Shown: piece by piece, positions 32,530 through 44,284 of the stretch | How the letters are laid out: the number at the start of each line of letters is the position of its first letter | How positions within the stretch are numbered: the stretch's first letter is position 1 | DNA from: Agapanthus africanus | Taxonomy: Eukaryota > Streptophyta > Magnoliopsida > Asparagales > Amaryllidaceae | DNA: 64,000 nucleotides | Assembly (NCBI GenBank): GCA_030015575.1 | Contig: JASDDO010000018.1 | Span: 380,365,908 to 380,429,907 of the forward strand | Reading direction: 5' to 3' | The notes under the pieces: model-generated | What the model was told of the DNA's origin: nothing | The model's input: the letters and a program-made list of their open reading frames with translations, nothing else | Databases searched by the model: none | Program-made: the position numbers and the translations under genes

Positions 32530-32926
32530 CGTAATACCCCAAGTGGAGTTGGGGATGAATACCAACTATCCCGTGAGAAGTGAGATGTTATCCAGTATCG
32601 AGGTGGGGATGTAACCGATAGGGATACACATGGGGACTCACTGTAGAACAATGGGGAGTATCGAATTCCATTCCGAAAGAGGGCACGATCAGAACTATAA
32701 ATTGAATGATACCAATCCTATAACACGGTGGCGCCTTTTGGATGAATTGGAACTCCGAAGTTTGAAGAACTTTGTAGTTAAGCGTGCTTGAGCTAGGGAA
32801 ATTCTCAGATGGGTGACTTACTGGGAAGTAGCCCCCTTTTTGACTCTGATTCATTCAAAGGGACAAAACCGTGCGGTTTCAACCAGAGCGGACAATACCA
32901 TCTATGTTTGGGGGTGGGTCGTGACA
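32530..32926 (+). repeat. Cassandra 3' LTR
   Basis: Begins CGTAATACCCC (T to C at the terminal base) after the purine tract AGTGGGGGGAA, and ends GTCGTGACA before GCATG. Confidence 0.93.
32738..32836 (+). ncRNA. 5S rRNA-like segment in Cassandra 3' LTR
   Basis: Second copy; A box and C box retained at 32775-32830 (AGATGGGTGAC and CTGGGAAGTAG), followed by CCCCCTTTTT, a better polymerase III terminator than in the 5' LTR. Confidence 0.86.
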
Positions 32927-32931
32927 GCATG
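32927..32931. other. target site duplication GCATG, right flank of Cassandra
   Basis: Matches 32053-32057. Confidence 0.9.
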
Positions 32932-33758
32932 TTCATCCGGTAACTCGCAATTTAAGGGGGGGTCAGCTGGTATCGGATGCTCAGCGAGAAAGTCGGTGAT
33001 GTCATGGCCCTTCACTGCTTTGAGGGTCAATATGTTATCGAAAACTCCATTAAGAGGAGGGCCCATTTGGTAAGCCTTCCTGTTAGAATGACTCTTGACA
33101 TCAGATATTTGAGTGGATCCACCTTTGATATGAGATGGACCTCATGTGCCAAGGCGTAATGTCTGAGCTTCGTTATCGCGAAGATCAGTGTCATACAATG
33201 CTTTTCAATGGGGGAATAGTTGTTTTCTGCCCCCAGAAGAACTCGACTCAAATAGTACAGAGCTCTCTCCTTTCCCTGGTCGTTCTGTTATGCCCATAGC
33301 GCACCCAGAGAACCTTCAAGGGCCGTTGTGTACAGGATGAGGGGCCTTCCTCTAACCGGAGCGGTCAGTACTGGTGAACTTTGCAAGTACTGCTTAATCT
33401 CGTCTAGTGCATTTTAGCACTTTTGATCCTAGACGAATGAGGTCCCCTTCTTCATTAGATGACTGTAGGGACGGCATTTTCCGGAGAGGTTGGCTATGAA
33501 CCGCCGGATATATGCGAGTTTTCCTTGAAGGGATTGCAACTACTTGAGAGTCCTTGGCATGGGCATCCCCATAATTGCCTTGATCTTCGAAGGGTAGATT
33601 TCGATACCCTGGTGCCGTATGATGAATCCTGGGAATTTGCCCGAGGAGACTCCAAACACACACTTTAGAGGGTTCATCTTCAGATTATACTTCCGAACAC
33701 GTTGGAACACTATATCTAGATATTCCCAATGTTCCTCATGAGATTTTATCTTCACCAC
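32932..33758 (-). pseudogene. D reverse transcriptase C-terminus and RNase H, cut by element B
   Basis: At 33758 the minus strand enters RT just after the catalytic YxDD (VVKIKSHEEH follows that motif in the family); the motif itself is lost behind element B. 33540-33758 reads KYNLKMNPLKCVFGVSSGKFPGF, and 33027-33251 the RNase H part NNYSPIEKHCMTLIFAITKLRHY...LKYLM. Several stops lie between. The left end abuts Cassandra. Confidence 0.9.
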
Positions 33759-36700
33759 TATAACGTTTTAAAAATAATTAAATAAATAAAATCCTTTAAG
33801 TGAAGTTTTGGATAATCGATAAAATAAACCGTATTTTCCATAAAACTCAACTATAATTATTTTTCAATATAGAATTAAATACGCCTATTTCAACTATGAA
33901 ATTGTTAGTATTTGGTATTTATTTAGTGACTTATAAGTTATTAGTTTACTTAAATATTTTCCTATAATTAATTAAATTCAAATATTAACTTAAGCTTTAA
34001 TTATACATTAAATTAGTGTAAATTACAAATTTGAATGGGTTAATTTAGCAAAAGTGAACCATGACATATTGAAGACAAGTGTGTAACATGCAAAATTCTT
34101 TCTCAAATTTTTCCATGGTTCTAGACTTTTCTAGGATTGGTTTAGAAAAGAAAATAAATAAAACTAAATAAATTATTGAAAAGACTAAAGTGAGGTGATT
34201 TATTTGTGAAACTTCTACACATTTCTACACTCTTTTTCCCTCTCCCCTCATGGCCGAGCCTAGCATGAGGCAGCCCCAATTTTTCCCACTTCATTTCCTT
34301 TCCAAAAATCTTCAAAAATACAATAAAATTTATACCAATTTCCATTAACTCCTAATCCAACCTTTAACTCTTGTTCCTTGGCGAAATCAAGCATGGACTT
34401 TGGGAGCAAGAGAGCATGTTGGGGTGGCTAGGTTGCAAGCTATATTTCTAAACTTGTGAGGTATAATCCTAAACCATGTTTAAATTTTTGCTAAATTACT
34501 TTAATCTAGTTCAATTTTGTGTTTAATATGGTTTAAATTGTAGATTTAAAATTCAAGAAAAGGGTTTATAAATCAAGTTAGGGTTTTTATAAATTTTTTA
34601 TGATTACATGGTGTAGTTTAACATGTTAAATACTGTAAAAGCTAATCTAGTAACAAATTTGTTAATTGTTACATTTTAATTGTTCAATTTAAGCTATTTG
34701 TAAACTAGATTTTTATAAAACATATAAATAGGTGAGATAAAATTCTAATGAGAATTTTTATCAATTATTCATGGTTTTAATGGGTAGATTAACATGTTAA
34801 TTGAATGCAAAAGTTAATCTAGTTACTAGTTTCAAATTGTTAGATGGAAATTATGCTAATTATGCTAGTTTTTGCAAACTAGGTTTTTTGGAAATTGACT
34901 AAATAATTGAGATTAAAATCCAATTAGGGTTTTTATGACATTATTAACATTTTAAATTGTTGTTTAACACTTTAGTTCATGCAAAATCTAGCTTAGTTGT
35001 TGAATTGTGAATTTTGCTTTAAAAAGTATTAAAAATTGATATTTTTGCAAACTAGAATTTTCAATTTAATACAAATTGATGAGGTTAATTTATGGTGATG
35101 GTTTGTATGACTTAGTTATGATATTTAGTGACTATTATGGCCATTAGTTGGGTTAAAACATCAAGTTTCGAATTAATACGAAAATTTGGTGCTTTCTAGG
35201 TTTTCACGAAATAAAACGATTTGATTAATTTTAAGGTTTTAATGATTTAAACCCTATTTATATTATAATTAGTGATTTATGAAACCACGATTAGTGTGTT
35301 TGGGTTTTTCTCGATCAATCGGCGTTTGTACGCCGGTGTCGAGGGTTATTTGGTTCTTTTGCATGAGTGGGTCCTAGGTTTTAACCTATGCGCGTTTCGT
35401 GTGTCGTTTTGGTTTTGTCTGCGATTTTGGTTTACGATATTATATATGTTTGCATATAGGTACTCCTCACGTGGACTTCGGATGATGAAGAAGAGGATGG
35501 CGGCATCGACTTCGGTAGACAAGGACCAGGTGAGAAGATGTATATCTACAGAAGAAGTCGGGTGGATGGCGTATAGAACCCCCCCCAAACATAGAATAAG
35601 GATATTACGTATTGTTATTAGGAAGTCAGACGTGACCTTAGACTCTTGGCAAATAGGGTCCTATTAAAGATTTTAGGTTGGACTAGACTGATTTAGAAAG
35701 ACTTAACCAAATGATGACCGCCTTGGAGGGAATTCGTAGGTTTCATGTAGACACACACACACGCGCACACACCTAAACTTGACTTGGTGTGTGTGTGTGT
35801 GTAAGAATGTGTGTAGGTATACACACACACACACACACAACATATACATGTGATATGAGGAGGTTATATGATACATGGGGATGAGTCGATATGACTAGGC
35901 TTGATGCTGTGATTTATTGGATAGATGATCGAGTTATGACATGAGATGTGTTATGATAGTAGCGGATCGTTGGGCAATGAGATTATATAAAATATATTTA
36001 TATAAACGATAATATGTGTTGATGACATTGGAATGAACGAAACTCTAAAATAGAACCCAGATTGTAATATGTGACTTAATCACGATATGACATATGACAT
36101 GATATTTTAGTGGATCATTTGACAACGTATATTTACACAAATGATGATATATGTTTGATGATATTGGGGTGTATGCGATTATAGTACAGTACCCTTGATC
36201 ATGATATTGGTTGATGATGATACTATACGAACGATGATGTATATATATGATGATTGATCCGCACTCTTGACTCGAGAAAGTCGTACTACGTACGTGACGC
36301 TATTGAGGCTGGATCGCCGACTACTAGAGACACCGACTCAGACTTTAGGAGGATTATTCTTACCTTTCGACTAGTGTCTTTAGTTAGTTCCTTAGTTGGT
36401 TAGGTAGATCTTAGTTTAGGCTCGAGTCATACTTATTTTCAAAACTAACGAATCGTGCGCATTTTTAAAGACAATCTGAGGGACACTACTGATTTTTCAA
36501 AAGACATATCTTTTCTTAAAACCCCGTAGCCGCTAATTTTCTAAAAACCACGATTCGTGCTTTTTCAAACAACAAATTTTATGACTCGTAATTAGTATGC
36601 ATTCTCTAGTTGTGCGTTTACTACACATTTACCGTTATACTCATGTTATATTCATCGTATTGCATATTCATACATATGTTCTTTAGCTAATATGAAACTC

Positions 36701-38360
36701 GGCCTGTTAGGACACGCACCATTACCGATGATGCGCATGTTCCACGTACACTTAATTGCCGGCTCACACACATCATCATCGATAATTGCCATTCCACGTA
36801 CACTATAGAACATATTATCTTTTTATTGATATAATCAGCTAAATTCTAGTCCAATATAATATTGTGTGATTACTCTCATGTGCTAGTTTAGACATTTCAT
36901 TTATTACTTAGACACTTCATGCATTCACATTTTCATATTATCATGCAGTGTTGTGGGGTTATGCCGATACTTATTATTACTTACTCATGATTTTGGGATT
37001 TTAGATTTCTATGAGATTTTTGGATTTTGGGGAAAACCGCAAGAATATATATAAAAACTTCTCTCTCTCCCCCTCTCATTTTAAAATACAAGTTGCGGTT
37101 TTCTCGTGATGTATGTGTCATCCACCATGAGATTTCATGTTTTCTGTTGGATTTTGAGACCCGATTCTAGGAGTGGATGAACCGTCTCGGGTACATGGTG
37201 GGCCCGGTATGGTACCCCAGGGCAAGAAGCTCGAGTTGTAGACGATGAGCCTGGCAGGGGAAGACTAACTACCGGTGATGTCTGGCGCGGCGGATGTCCG
37301 GAGGATACCGACCGTTGTCGTGAGATGTGATGATATGGGCCGATCCGGACTGACGGAGCCCGAGATTTTGAGACTACGAGATATTGAGACTATGAGGTAT
37401 TGAGACTTGAGATTTACATGTTTTGTGTCGATGCTTGACACGGATTTCCATGGATTTCATTGATGATGTTTCAGATTACCGTATAAATTTTACTATGATA
37501 CAAGTTAAAGATTTCTTATACAGATATATCCAGATTTCATGGTTGATTTTTTTACATTCATGGTGCATGCATACTCATACACATGACATGTTACTACTTG
37601 AGGCACTGACACGAGCACTGAGCTTTGCACTTACGCATAGATTATTACCCTGCCACTACTAGATGACTAGTGATATATTAAGTATATTATTATGACCTAG
37701 GAGAGTGTCGTGCATGCGATTTCCACTCGTAGATGTCTTCTGCTCATGAGTTGGCAACTTACCCCCGTTGTGCCAAATTTTCTTACAAGTTTCGATGTAC
37801 AGGTTTCCTTGGCAGCCTACTGGCACATCATTTCATTCAGAGTGATTTTCTTGGTAGGTTGGTTCACTTGTATCAGGACCGCCATTGTACTTTTATCATT
37901 TCATTTGTATCTAGTAAGCTCCATCAACCAGACTTGTATTACTGATAGATTTAGAAGGCCAGTTGTTTTTATTTCGACCTTAGAGTCGCGCTTGTACTAT
38001 TATGGTTTTGGTGGATTTGGTTTTCTTTTGAGTTTTGAGAATCGCCCTTCGGCGTTGTATATTTTAGTGCATTGTGTGGTTGTTTCTTCCTTTTGGCGTA
38101 GAGCTAGCTCCCGTTTGGGGATGCCTTCTTATTGCTTGTATATATTATTCTTGTTTGTACCTGTTTGGGGCCAGTTTTTACAAAGAAGACTCTGCCGAAA
38201 TTTTTGAGAAAAATTTGATGTTGCTTTTAAAACTTGTTTTCATACACTTCTTCTTTTAAATGGTTTAGATTCTGGGCTTCGACTTGCTTAGATTACGTTA
38301 CACCTCTAGACGTTTCGTAATTTAAGTACCGGTCACGTTCCGTACTTTCGGGTCGTGACA
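33759..38360 (+). repeat. 5' LTR of element B
   Basis: Starts TATAAC (TGTAAC in the 3' copy at 50589) and ends GGGTCGTGACA before the PBS. Homologous to 50589-51650 and 63597-64000, and more distantly to the C LTRs. It contains inverted CA and TG runs at 35750-35840. The frames inside (for example 35272-35667, 37710-38207) have no family match. Confidence 0.92.
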
Positions 38361-38364
38361 AAGT

Positions 38365-38376
38365 TGGTATCAGAGC
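38365..38376 (+). other. primer binding site of element B
   Basis: TGGTATCAGAGC, perfect initiator tRNA-Met type, 4 nt after the LTR end. Confidence 0.95.
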
Positions 38377-39418
38377 GCTAGGTTTAACCTTTGTCCGAGT
38401 CTAGATTGACCTTGGTTGATGGAGTAGGTGACTTAGGTAGAGTGACGTACCGTGGGTATGATCCGCGGCATACTTACGATACGCTACTCTGCTTAAGAAG
38501 CCTTAGGATGTACATTTCTTTGCACTGTATTCTATTCGTTCCTTTGATCTATATTCGTCGATATCGGATGGTGGTTTTTGTTACCACGGTCGCACGGGCA
38601 GAGAGAGCTGCGGCTCGAATGCGATGACGATTAAGGTATTGTCTACTCTTGAGGATTGAAGTTATTTAGCGTGCGGACGAAAGGTATTCACATGTCGTTC
38701 AGGCGATGTTAAAAGGTTCGAACGAATGTCAGAAACCCATTTTCCCAAGTTTAATGTATTCGGGAGAACATGCAGGTATTTCTATGGACCCTCTAGAAGA
38801 ATGAAACCCTAACTCGACATAATGACCATGAGAACGCCTTTGAACCTTAGGGTTTACGGCAGTTCCGCGGTGCCATTAGTGAGGCTTGGGTTTGCCCTTC
38901 TACGGCTGGTCCGCAGATACTGGGGCATGTACTGGATATTTTTAAACTGTACTTGAGTGTTGAGCTCTCGGGGAGTTGTGGGATTTTTATAAATCGATCG
39001 AAAATTTTAACGTAGTCCGGATAACATGTGAAAGGATAGATTATGTGGGAGACTCTAGATATGAGCATAGCCGTTTGTAGTGCAGTCAGCACAGCTATGA
39101 GGAGACGAGTCTGAATCAGTCGACATTAGAAAAGGCGTACATTGACGATAGTGTTTACGATTGCGATTTGGTGATTTGAATTTCATATTTCAGTTGTTTG
39201 GATTTTGGTATTTTGAGGATTTTATTCTATGATTGGTATTTCCTATGTGTATATTCATTACACTCTATTCGTGTTTCATATATCAGTTGTATTGATGTTG
39301 TTTTGTGCATACCCAGTGCACTCGATTTGGTTTTATACATTTTGGGATATTGATTTGATTTCGTGCATATGGGTTGCACCTGATTTTTACATATGCTTCG
39401 ACATAGTTTTCATGCACT
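38377..39418 (+). other. internal domain of element B, left part
   Basis: Non-coding. Aligns with the C interior from 56150. 38750-39010 contains a block (around GGACCCTCTAGAAGAA and GGCAGTTCCGCGG) that also occurs in C and, surprisingly, in the copia F leader. The end, 39240-39418, begins a series of TGCAC/GTGCA motifs interrupted by copia F. Confidence 0.75.
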
Positions 39419-39423
39419 TTTTG
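39419..39423. other. target site duplication TTTTG, left flank of copia F
   Basis: TTTTG is repeated at 49772-49776. Confidence 0.88.
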
Positions 39424-41624
39424 TGTTAGTTATGTATATGCCCTAGAGGCCATTGTTGTACATATGATGTATATTATAATGGATGCTTGAATATATATAG
39501 AGAGGACTTTCTTGCTCGTCATGATAGTATGCTATTTTGTTTCACTTTATCTTAACATGTTGACTTATATTAGTTTACTGTCTTACTCTCACATGTTGAT
39601 AAAGCCCTTAGGATATGTACTTGACTACTGGGACTATGATGAGATCATACTAGTGGGGCCGTAGTAGTCGATGAGTACATCCTATAACTGTTCCTAGTCG
39701 AGGGTGTATCGAGACAGGGCATCGATACACCAGAGTAGACTAGCGTATACGCATCTTGACCCATATGATGGGCGATGGATGATCCCATATCCATCGATGT
39801 TTGACATCAAGGATGGTGTACGGGTGCTCGGTGGAGACTGGGTACACTGGACGGACTCGCCGAGAACTCCCAGATGGTATTATACCTCACGTCAGATGGC
39901 GGTTCTCCGGTGACACTGATACAGGGTAGTCTGTAGACCCAAGATCGTCATAGAGTCTTGTGTGATTCCCACTGTGCTTAGATTTCCACCTTACCACGTC
40001 CAAGAGGGCGTGGAAAATGGTGGCTTTTGGGTGTAGTCCCGAATCACATGGAGGCAATGAGCGATAGGAGGGGATTCGTCTCTCCCGGTATAGGGAGTTG
40101 ATGTTGTGCTGTGTTCGATTGGCTATAACTAGAAGTCCCTGGCCAGGGTTGATATAGAGATTTACTGGTAAGTGTTATCAGTAGTTTCTCGACCCGTTAT
40201 GAGCCTCACATCGACACAACTTATCGGTTACTGGGGTCTGACGTATACCACCCCTAGACTAGATATGCAACATATCAGACGAAGAGACCGGACTGTACGG
40301 GAGTGTTACTGATTGGATTCACAGGAGAATGTACAGGATTGCTTGTTGATCTTCTGATCGCTCAATACCTGGGTGGCTATTGCGTTTAGCTGACCGCTTG
40401 CAGCTTGTGGGTGTTTGATATGATCATCACCTACTGCCGGCGTATTGACGATTCTTTAGAGTCCTACACAGAGGTTTCTTGACTCAGGCAAAACGGAGTA
40501 GGGGCATATATGTGATATGTGCAGGACCGAGGATAATGCGATATGAGATACCGTATTATATTCTCGCGATATTTTGATATGAGCCGGATCATCGGATCAA
40601 GTGTTGATTCGATGAATCGGTACATGATATATTAGTCGGTTATATTCGATATAACCGGATTGTCGGATAAAGTGTTGATTCGATAATTTAATGTATAATA
40701 ATATATATGATATATTGCATTACATTATCTAATATTGGCTCGCTTTATTATTCCATTTTCTCACCGGGTAATACATTGATATATATGTAATATATGTTAA
40801 TTGTATTATTTTCTTTTGTTACAAATATATATTATATATGTGATATATAATATATTAACATGATATGATTACTAATGCAACATGTTTAGTGGAGATTAAA
40901 TAAGGTTAGGGTTTGATTTGGGTTAGTTCTTTCTTGATGCTTCTAGAAGGATTTATTTTGTTTTGAGCTAAGATATTATGGTTGATATTTTCTAGTGACT
41001 CATTCTTAACCTAACCCAAACCCTTAGCCTTAGTTAATTCTCTACATGAGTTAGCCTTGTCATAGTTAACCATGGTTGCATTATTAATCATATATCATTT
41101 CATTATTCATCACAAAAGGACTTATCCATTATTTTCTTCTTCTTCTTCAACCTTGAGCTTTGAGAAAGCTTTCTAGGTTTTCATTTTGTGAAGATTAAGA
41201 GTGAGAATTTGATATAAAAAGAAAGCATAAATACTACTCCATTATCCTCATCTAATCTAGCTAATTAGATTAGGGTGTCCACCTCATTAGAGAGAGAAAG
41301 CTTGAGTTATAGAAACTTCGAGGTAGATCATCGGAGAAAAGGAAGACTACAAGCTAGCATGGATCGTTCGAGTTGTGGAGCCTCTCTTGAGTCCGGGAGA
41401 TCGTGGATCGTGGCGAATGGACTTCTACTCGGAGCTTATGAAGCGAAAGAGCGGACTTCAAAGGTTGTAATCCCTCACTTTTAGTTGTAAAGATGTTTAC
41501 TTGCATGTGTAACCCTAATTATCTAGCAAAGATCCCGGCTTTGGGTTGTTCGGCACGTCTAAATTTTGAATCGGGCATGGTTGATGCCTTATAGACCCTT
41601 GTATGACTGCCTAGGAACCCTACA
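39424..41624 (+). repeat. 5' LTR of copia F
   Basis: Starts TGTTAGTTATG, ends ACCCTACA. Pairs with 47572-49771. No gene inside. Confidence 0.94.
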
Positions 41625-41625
41625 G

Positions 41626-41638
41626 TAGTATCAGAGTC
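41626..41638 (+). other. primer binding site of copia F (degenerate)
   Basis: TAGTATCAGAGTC, two changes from TGGTATCAGAGCC seen in copia A, 1 nt after the LTR end. Confidence 0.8.
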
Positions 41639-44284
41639 TAGCTAGAGAATTAGGCGACGTGTATACGAAGTTAAAACTCCGATCGAACCCCGAAACGTCG
41701 AAATAGACCCCTCTCTGGAAATTTTGTAAAAATTGGATTTTTCTGCATTAAAAATACTCAAAAAAATCAGCAGGGAATTCTAAGAGTTACTGTGGAAAAT
41801 GACACCAAAATGCCACTAAAGCGCCGCGGAACCGCGGCCGTACCATGCCTTCTGCGGCGGTTCCGCGGCAGCACTGTAGCATTAGGGTTAGTTTTTTGGC
41901 ACAGTACATCCGTAGGTATTTGGAGCTGCTTCTGGGTATTTTTAATCTGACTCAAGTGTTGTGTGTTCTGGGGATTATTTTGAATTCATTGATTCGATCG
42001 GATAATTTAATTTCGTTTTGTTTTCCGGATATTTTAGAAACTGTTAAAATGTTCAAACGGATATCATTAACTCATTTTTTTCCCGGCACGAAAAACTTTC
42101 AAGTGTTGAATTTTTCTTGAGTTTAAATCTTTCGGAAAAACGTGCAAGTAATGCGGTGGACCCTCTAGAAGAACACAAACCTTAACTCAATTATGTGACC
42201 GTCTGAACTGCCTCTAAACCTTAGGGTTTGGGGCAGTACGGCGTACCACATGTGAGGCGTTAGCTTGACCCTTCTACTGCTGGACCATTGGTACTGTGAC
42301 ATATTCTGAGATTGTTTGAACCCCGCTCAAGTGTTGAGCTATTTAGGAAATCTTGGGTATTTGATTATCCGATCGGAAAGTTTAATATTGTCTATTTATC
42401 TGGAATGTGATACAATATGTGGAATTCATATAGTTAGGCATGAAATGCGAAGTATGTGATATTTTGGATTTACGATGTCTAAAGTGATTGTGGATTCCAA
42501 ATGTTGTAGTTTTACAATTTCTTTTCTGTGACGGTAAGTGTAGTATGTAGTTGTATTGCCGGTTTTCTTTGCTATATATCAACGACGATCGGTGTATGCA
42601 TACTTACTTACGTTGATGATATGAGATATTATATGTTGTTGTGATATGTTATATTGGATCGTCGTGTTCTGAATAGCCGGGGGTTTTATGTGAGATGAGA
42701 GTTTTTATTTTCATTCATGTAAAATTCATTTGTATGTAATATTCTTTTATTGGGGCACTTCCGGGATGAGGTTGATGTCACCAGTGTATATTATTTACTT
42801 TTCCGCATTATGTAGACCCAAGGAGGGGAGCACAAGTAACCAGGTTCTAGGGTACAGTGGGAGGCCATCTCGAGGAGTCGAGACCGGGTCTCCTAACCCT
42901 AGAATTGGCAGTGTTACTTGCCGCTCTCGTAGGAGTCAAGGGATGTGGGTTTGGCTATTCTTCACGACCGTGAAATCCGTGTTTTATACCGGCTCGTATT
43001 AAAAACACGGACATCCTAGTATATCCAATATTTCATATATGTTCTTCTGCTGCAATGTTCTGTGATGAGATCATATTACTGCCTGAGACGAATGCTTATA
43101 CTATATGTATATGCTGATATATAAATATTACTGCTTTCGTTTCCTCTGTGATGCTTAGGAAGCATAAGCTGATGGGATATATTAATGAGATTAATAAAAA
43201 GAAAAGAAACCTAAAAGATGTTGTAGAATCAAAACTTTATAAAAAGGGTAGCTACAGTCTTGCTTTGCACCGCGGTATATATGATATACCCTGCACCTTA
43301 TTCGATGGGGAAAGAGCTGAGATCCCTTCACCGGGAGTGACCTCTTTAGCGAAACTGGCAGATGCTACAAACTCGCGGTTTAGTTTTTGACAGCTTATAT
43401 AGTTCTTGCTTTGCACAGCGGTATATATGATATATCCTGCACCTTATTCGATAGGGAAAGAGCCAAGATCCCTTCACCGGGAGTGACCTCTTTAGCGAAA
43501 CTAGAAAAGCCTCAAAAACACTCCTTTTCAAAATCACTCGATTCTACGACGATATCAAGTTCATTACGCTCATGGTTTTCTTAAAAACCTGCATAGCCCT
43601 CCGTCATTTCAGATAAGTACCACTTAGTATTCGTGCTACGTTTGTTGACCATGTTAAGGCGTAGTGTGCAGTAGCTAATTAGTGCTTATCTGCTAAAACA
43701 TGTGATGTGATTGGATTAGGGTAGTCGTACGACTTTGTTGACCATGTTAAGGGTCGTACGAGTGGATTTAATTCAATCGGAAAATGACGGGTTGAACTTG
43801 GGTAGCGCTTATGATTTGTTGACCATGTTAAGGTCATGAGTTGCTAGGGGTAAAAGTATTATCGGGAATTTCAAATGTTGAAATTTGCAATGAGATTGTA
43901 TACCTTCTATAAGATAGATGGATCCTGATACCCACTACGAGTAAGAGTTACTCCTGGGAGAGTTTTACACAGGACAATTAGCCGATCAAGTAGGTGTCTA
44001 GAAATGTGTTAACGGGGTTAAGCCTCTGGGAAGACGAGGTTTATTTTAATTAGGTCCGTGCGAAAGCACGGGGAACCTGCCTCAAGTACCAACACTGATC
44101 TGGCAGAAAGATTGACGAAATTGTAGGGTGTAATTAATCCCGGCTAATCTTACCTTTTAGGGTTTGAAGGAAGATTTGATAAAAAACAGTGGGAGACATC
44201 CTGATTAGATAAGATAATAACTAATCTAATCTTGTAAGAGCATACGCTAAAGTGTTTCCTTCTCTCTCTCTCCAGGTAGCGACC
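41639..44284 (+). other. untranslated leader of copia F
   Basis: About 2.6 kb without a supportable gene. 41861-42090 and 42170-42410 are two diverged copies of a block shared with LARD interiors (around 38850 and 56990). 43259-43362 and 43405-43506 are a 146-bp-spaced tandem duplication that is single in copia A. The triple hairpin lies at 43637-43840. Confidence 0.75.
43637..43845 (+). repeat. triple leader hairpin of copia F
   Basis: Three copies of TTGTTGACCATGTTAAGG at 43642, 43735 and 43816, each bracketed by its own stem: CTACG/CGTAG, GTACGAC/GTCGTAC and TATGA/TCATGA. Same design as 4740-4945 in copia A. Confidence 0.7.

Larger units (their letters stand above)
32058..32926 (+). mobile_element. 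Cassandra TRIM retrotransposon
   Basis: An 869-bp element with two LTRs of exactly 397 bp (32058-32454, 32530-32926), 75-bp interior, PBS TGGTATCAGAGA at 32459-32470, PPT AGTGGGGGGAA just before 32530, and TSD GCATG. Each LTR carries a 5S rRNA-like segment, the defining trait of Cassandra, a non-coding terminal-repeat element moved by proteins of other elements. It sits in D pol between the two RNase H domains, in opposite orientation to pol. Confidence 0.95.
8998..33758 (-). mobile_element. Tat-lineage Ty3/gypsy element D, 5' part missing, with nested insertions
   Basis: Assigned from minus-strand pol at 30271-33758, which carries both a normal RNase H and a second, archaeal-type RNase H; this dual arrangement is known for the plant Tat/Ogre/Retand lineage. 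Downstream of pol (towards lower coordinates) lie non-coding repeats, an antisense PMD ORF and a hairpin-rich zone. Extra and antisense ORFs are also known in Tat elements. The left boundary is uncertain and no LTR terminus was recognised. Gag, protease and the RT N-terminus should lie beyond the right window edge, after element B. Confidence 0.7.

Noticed and set aside
37710-38207. 165-codon frame in the B 5' LTR
   Set aside because: Hydrophobic, no family match, and the corresponding C LTR region does not keep it.
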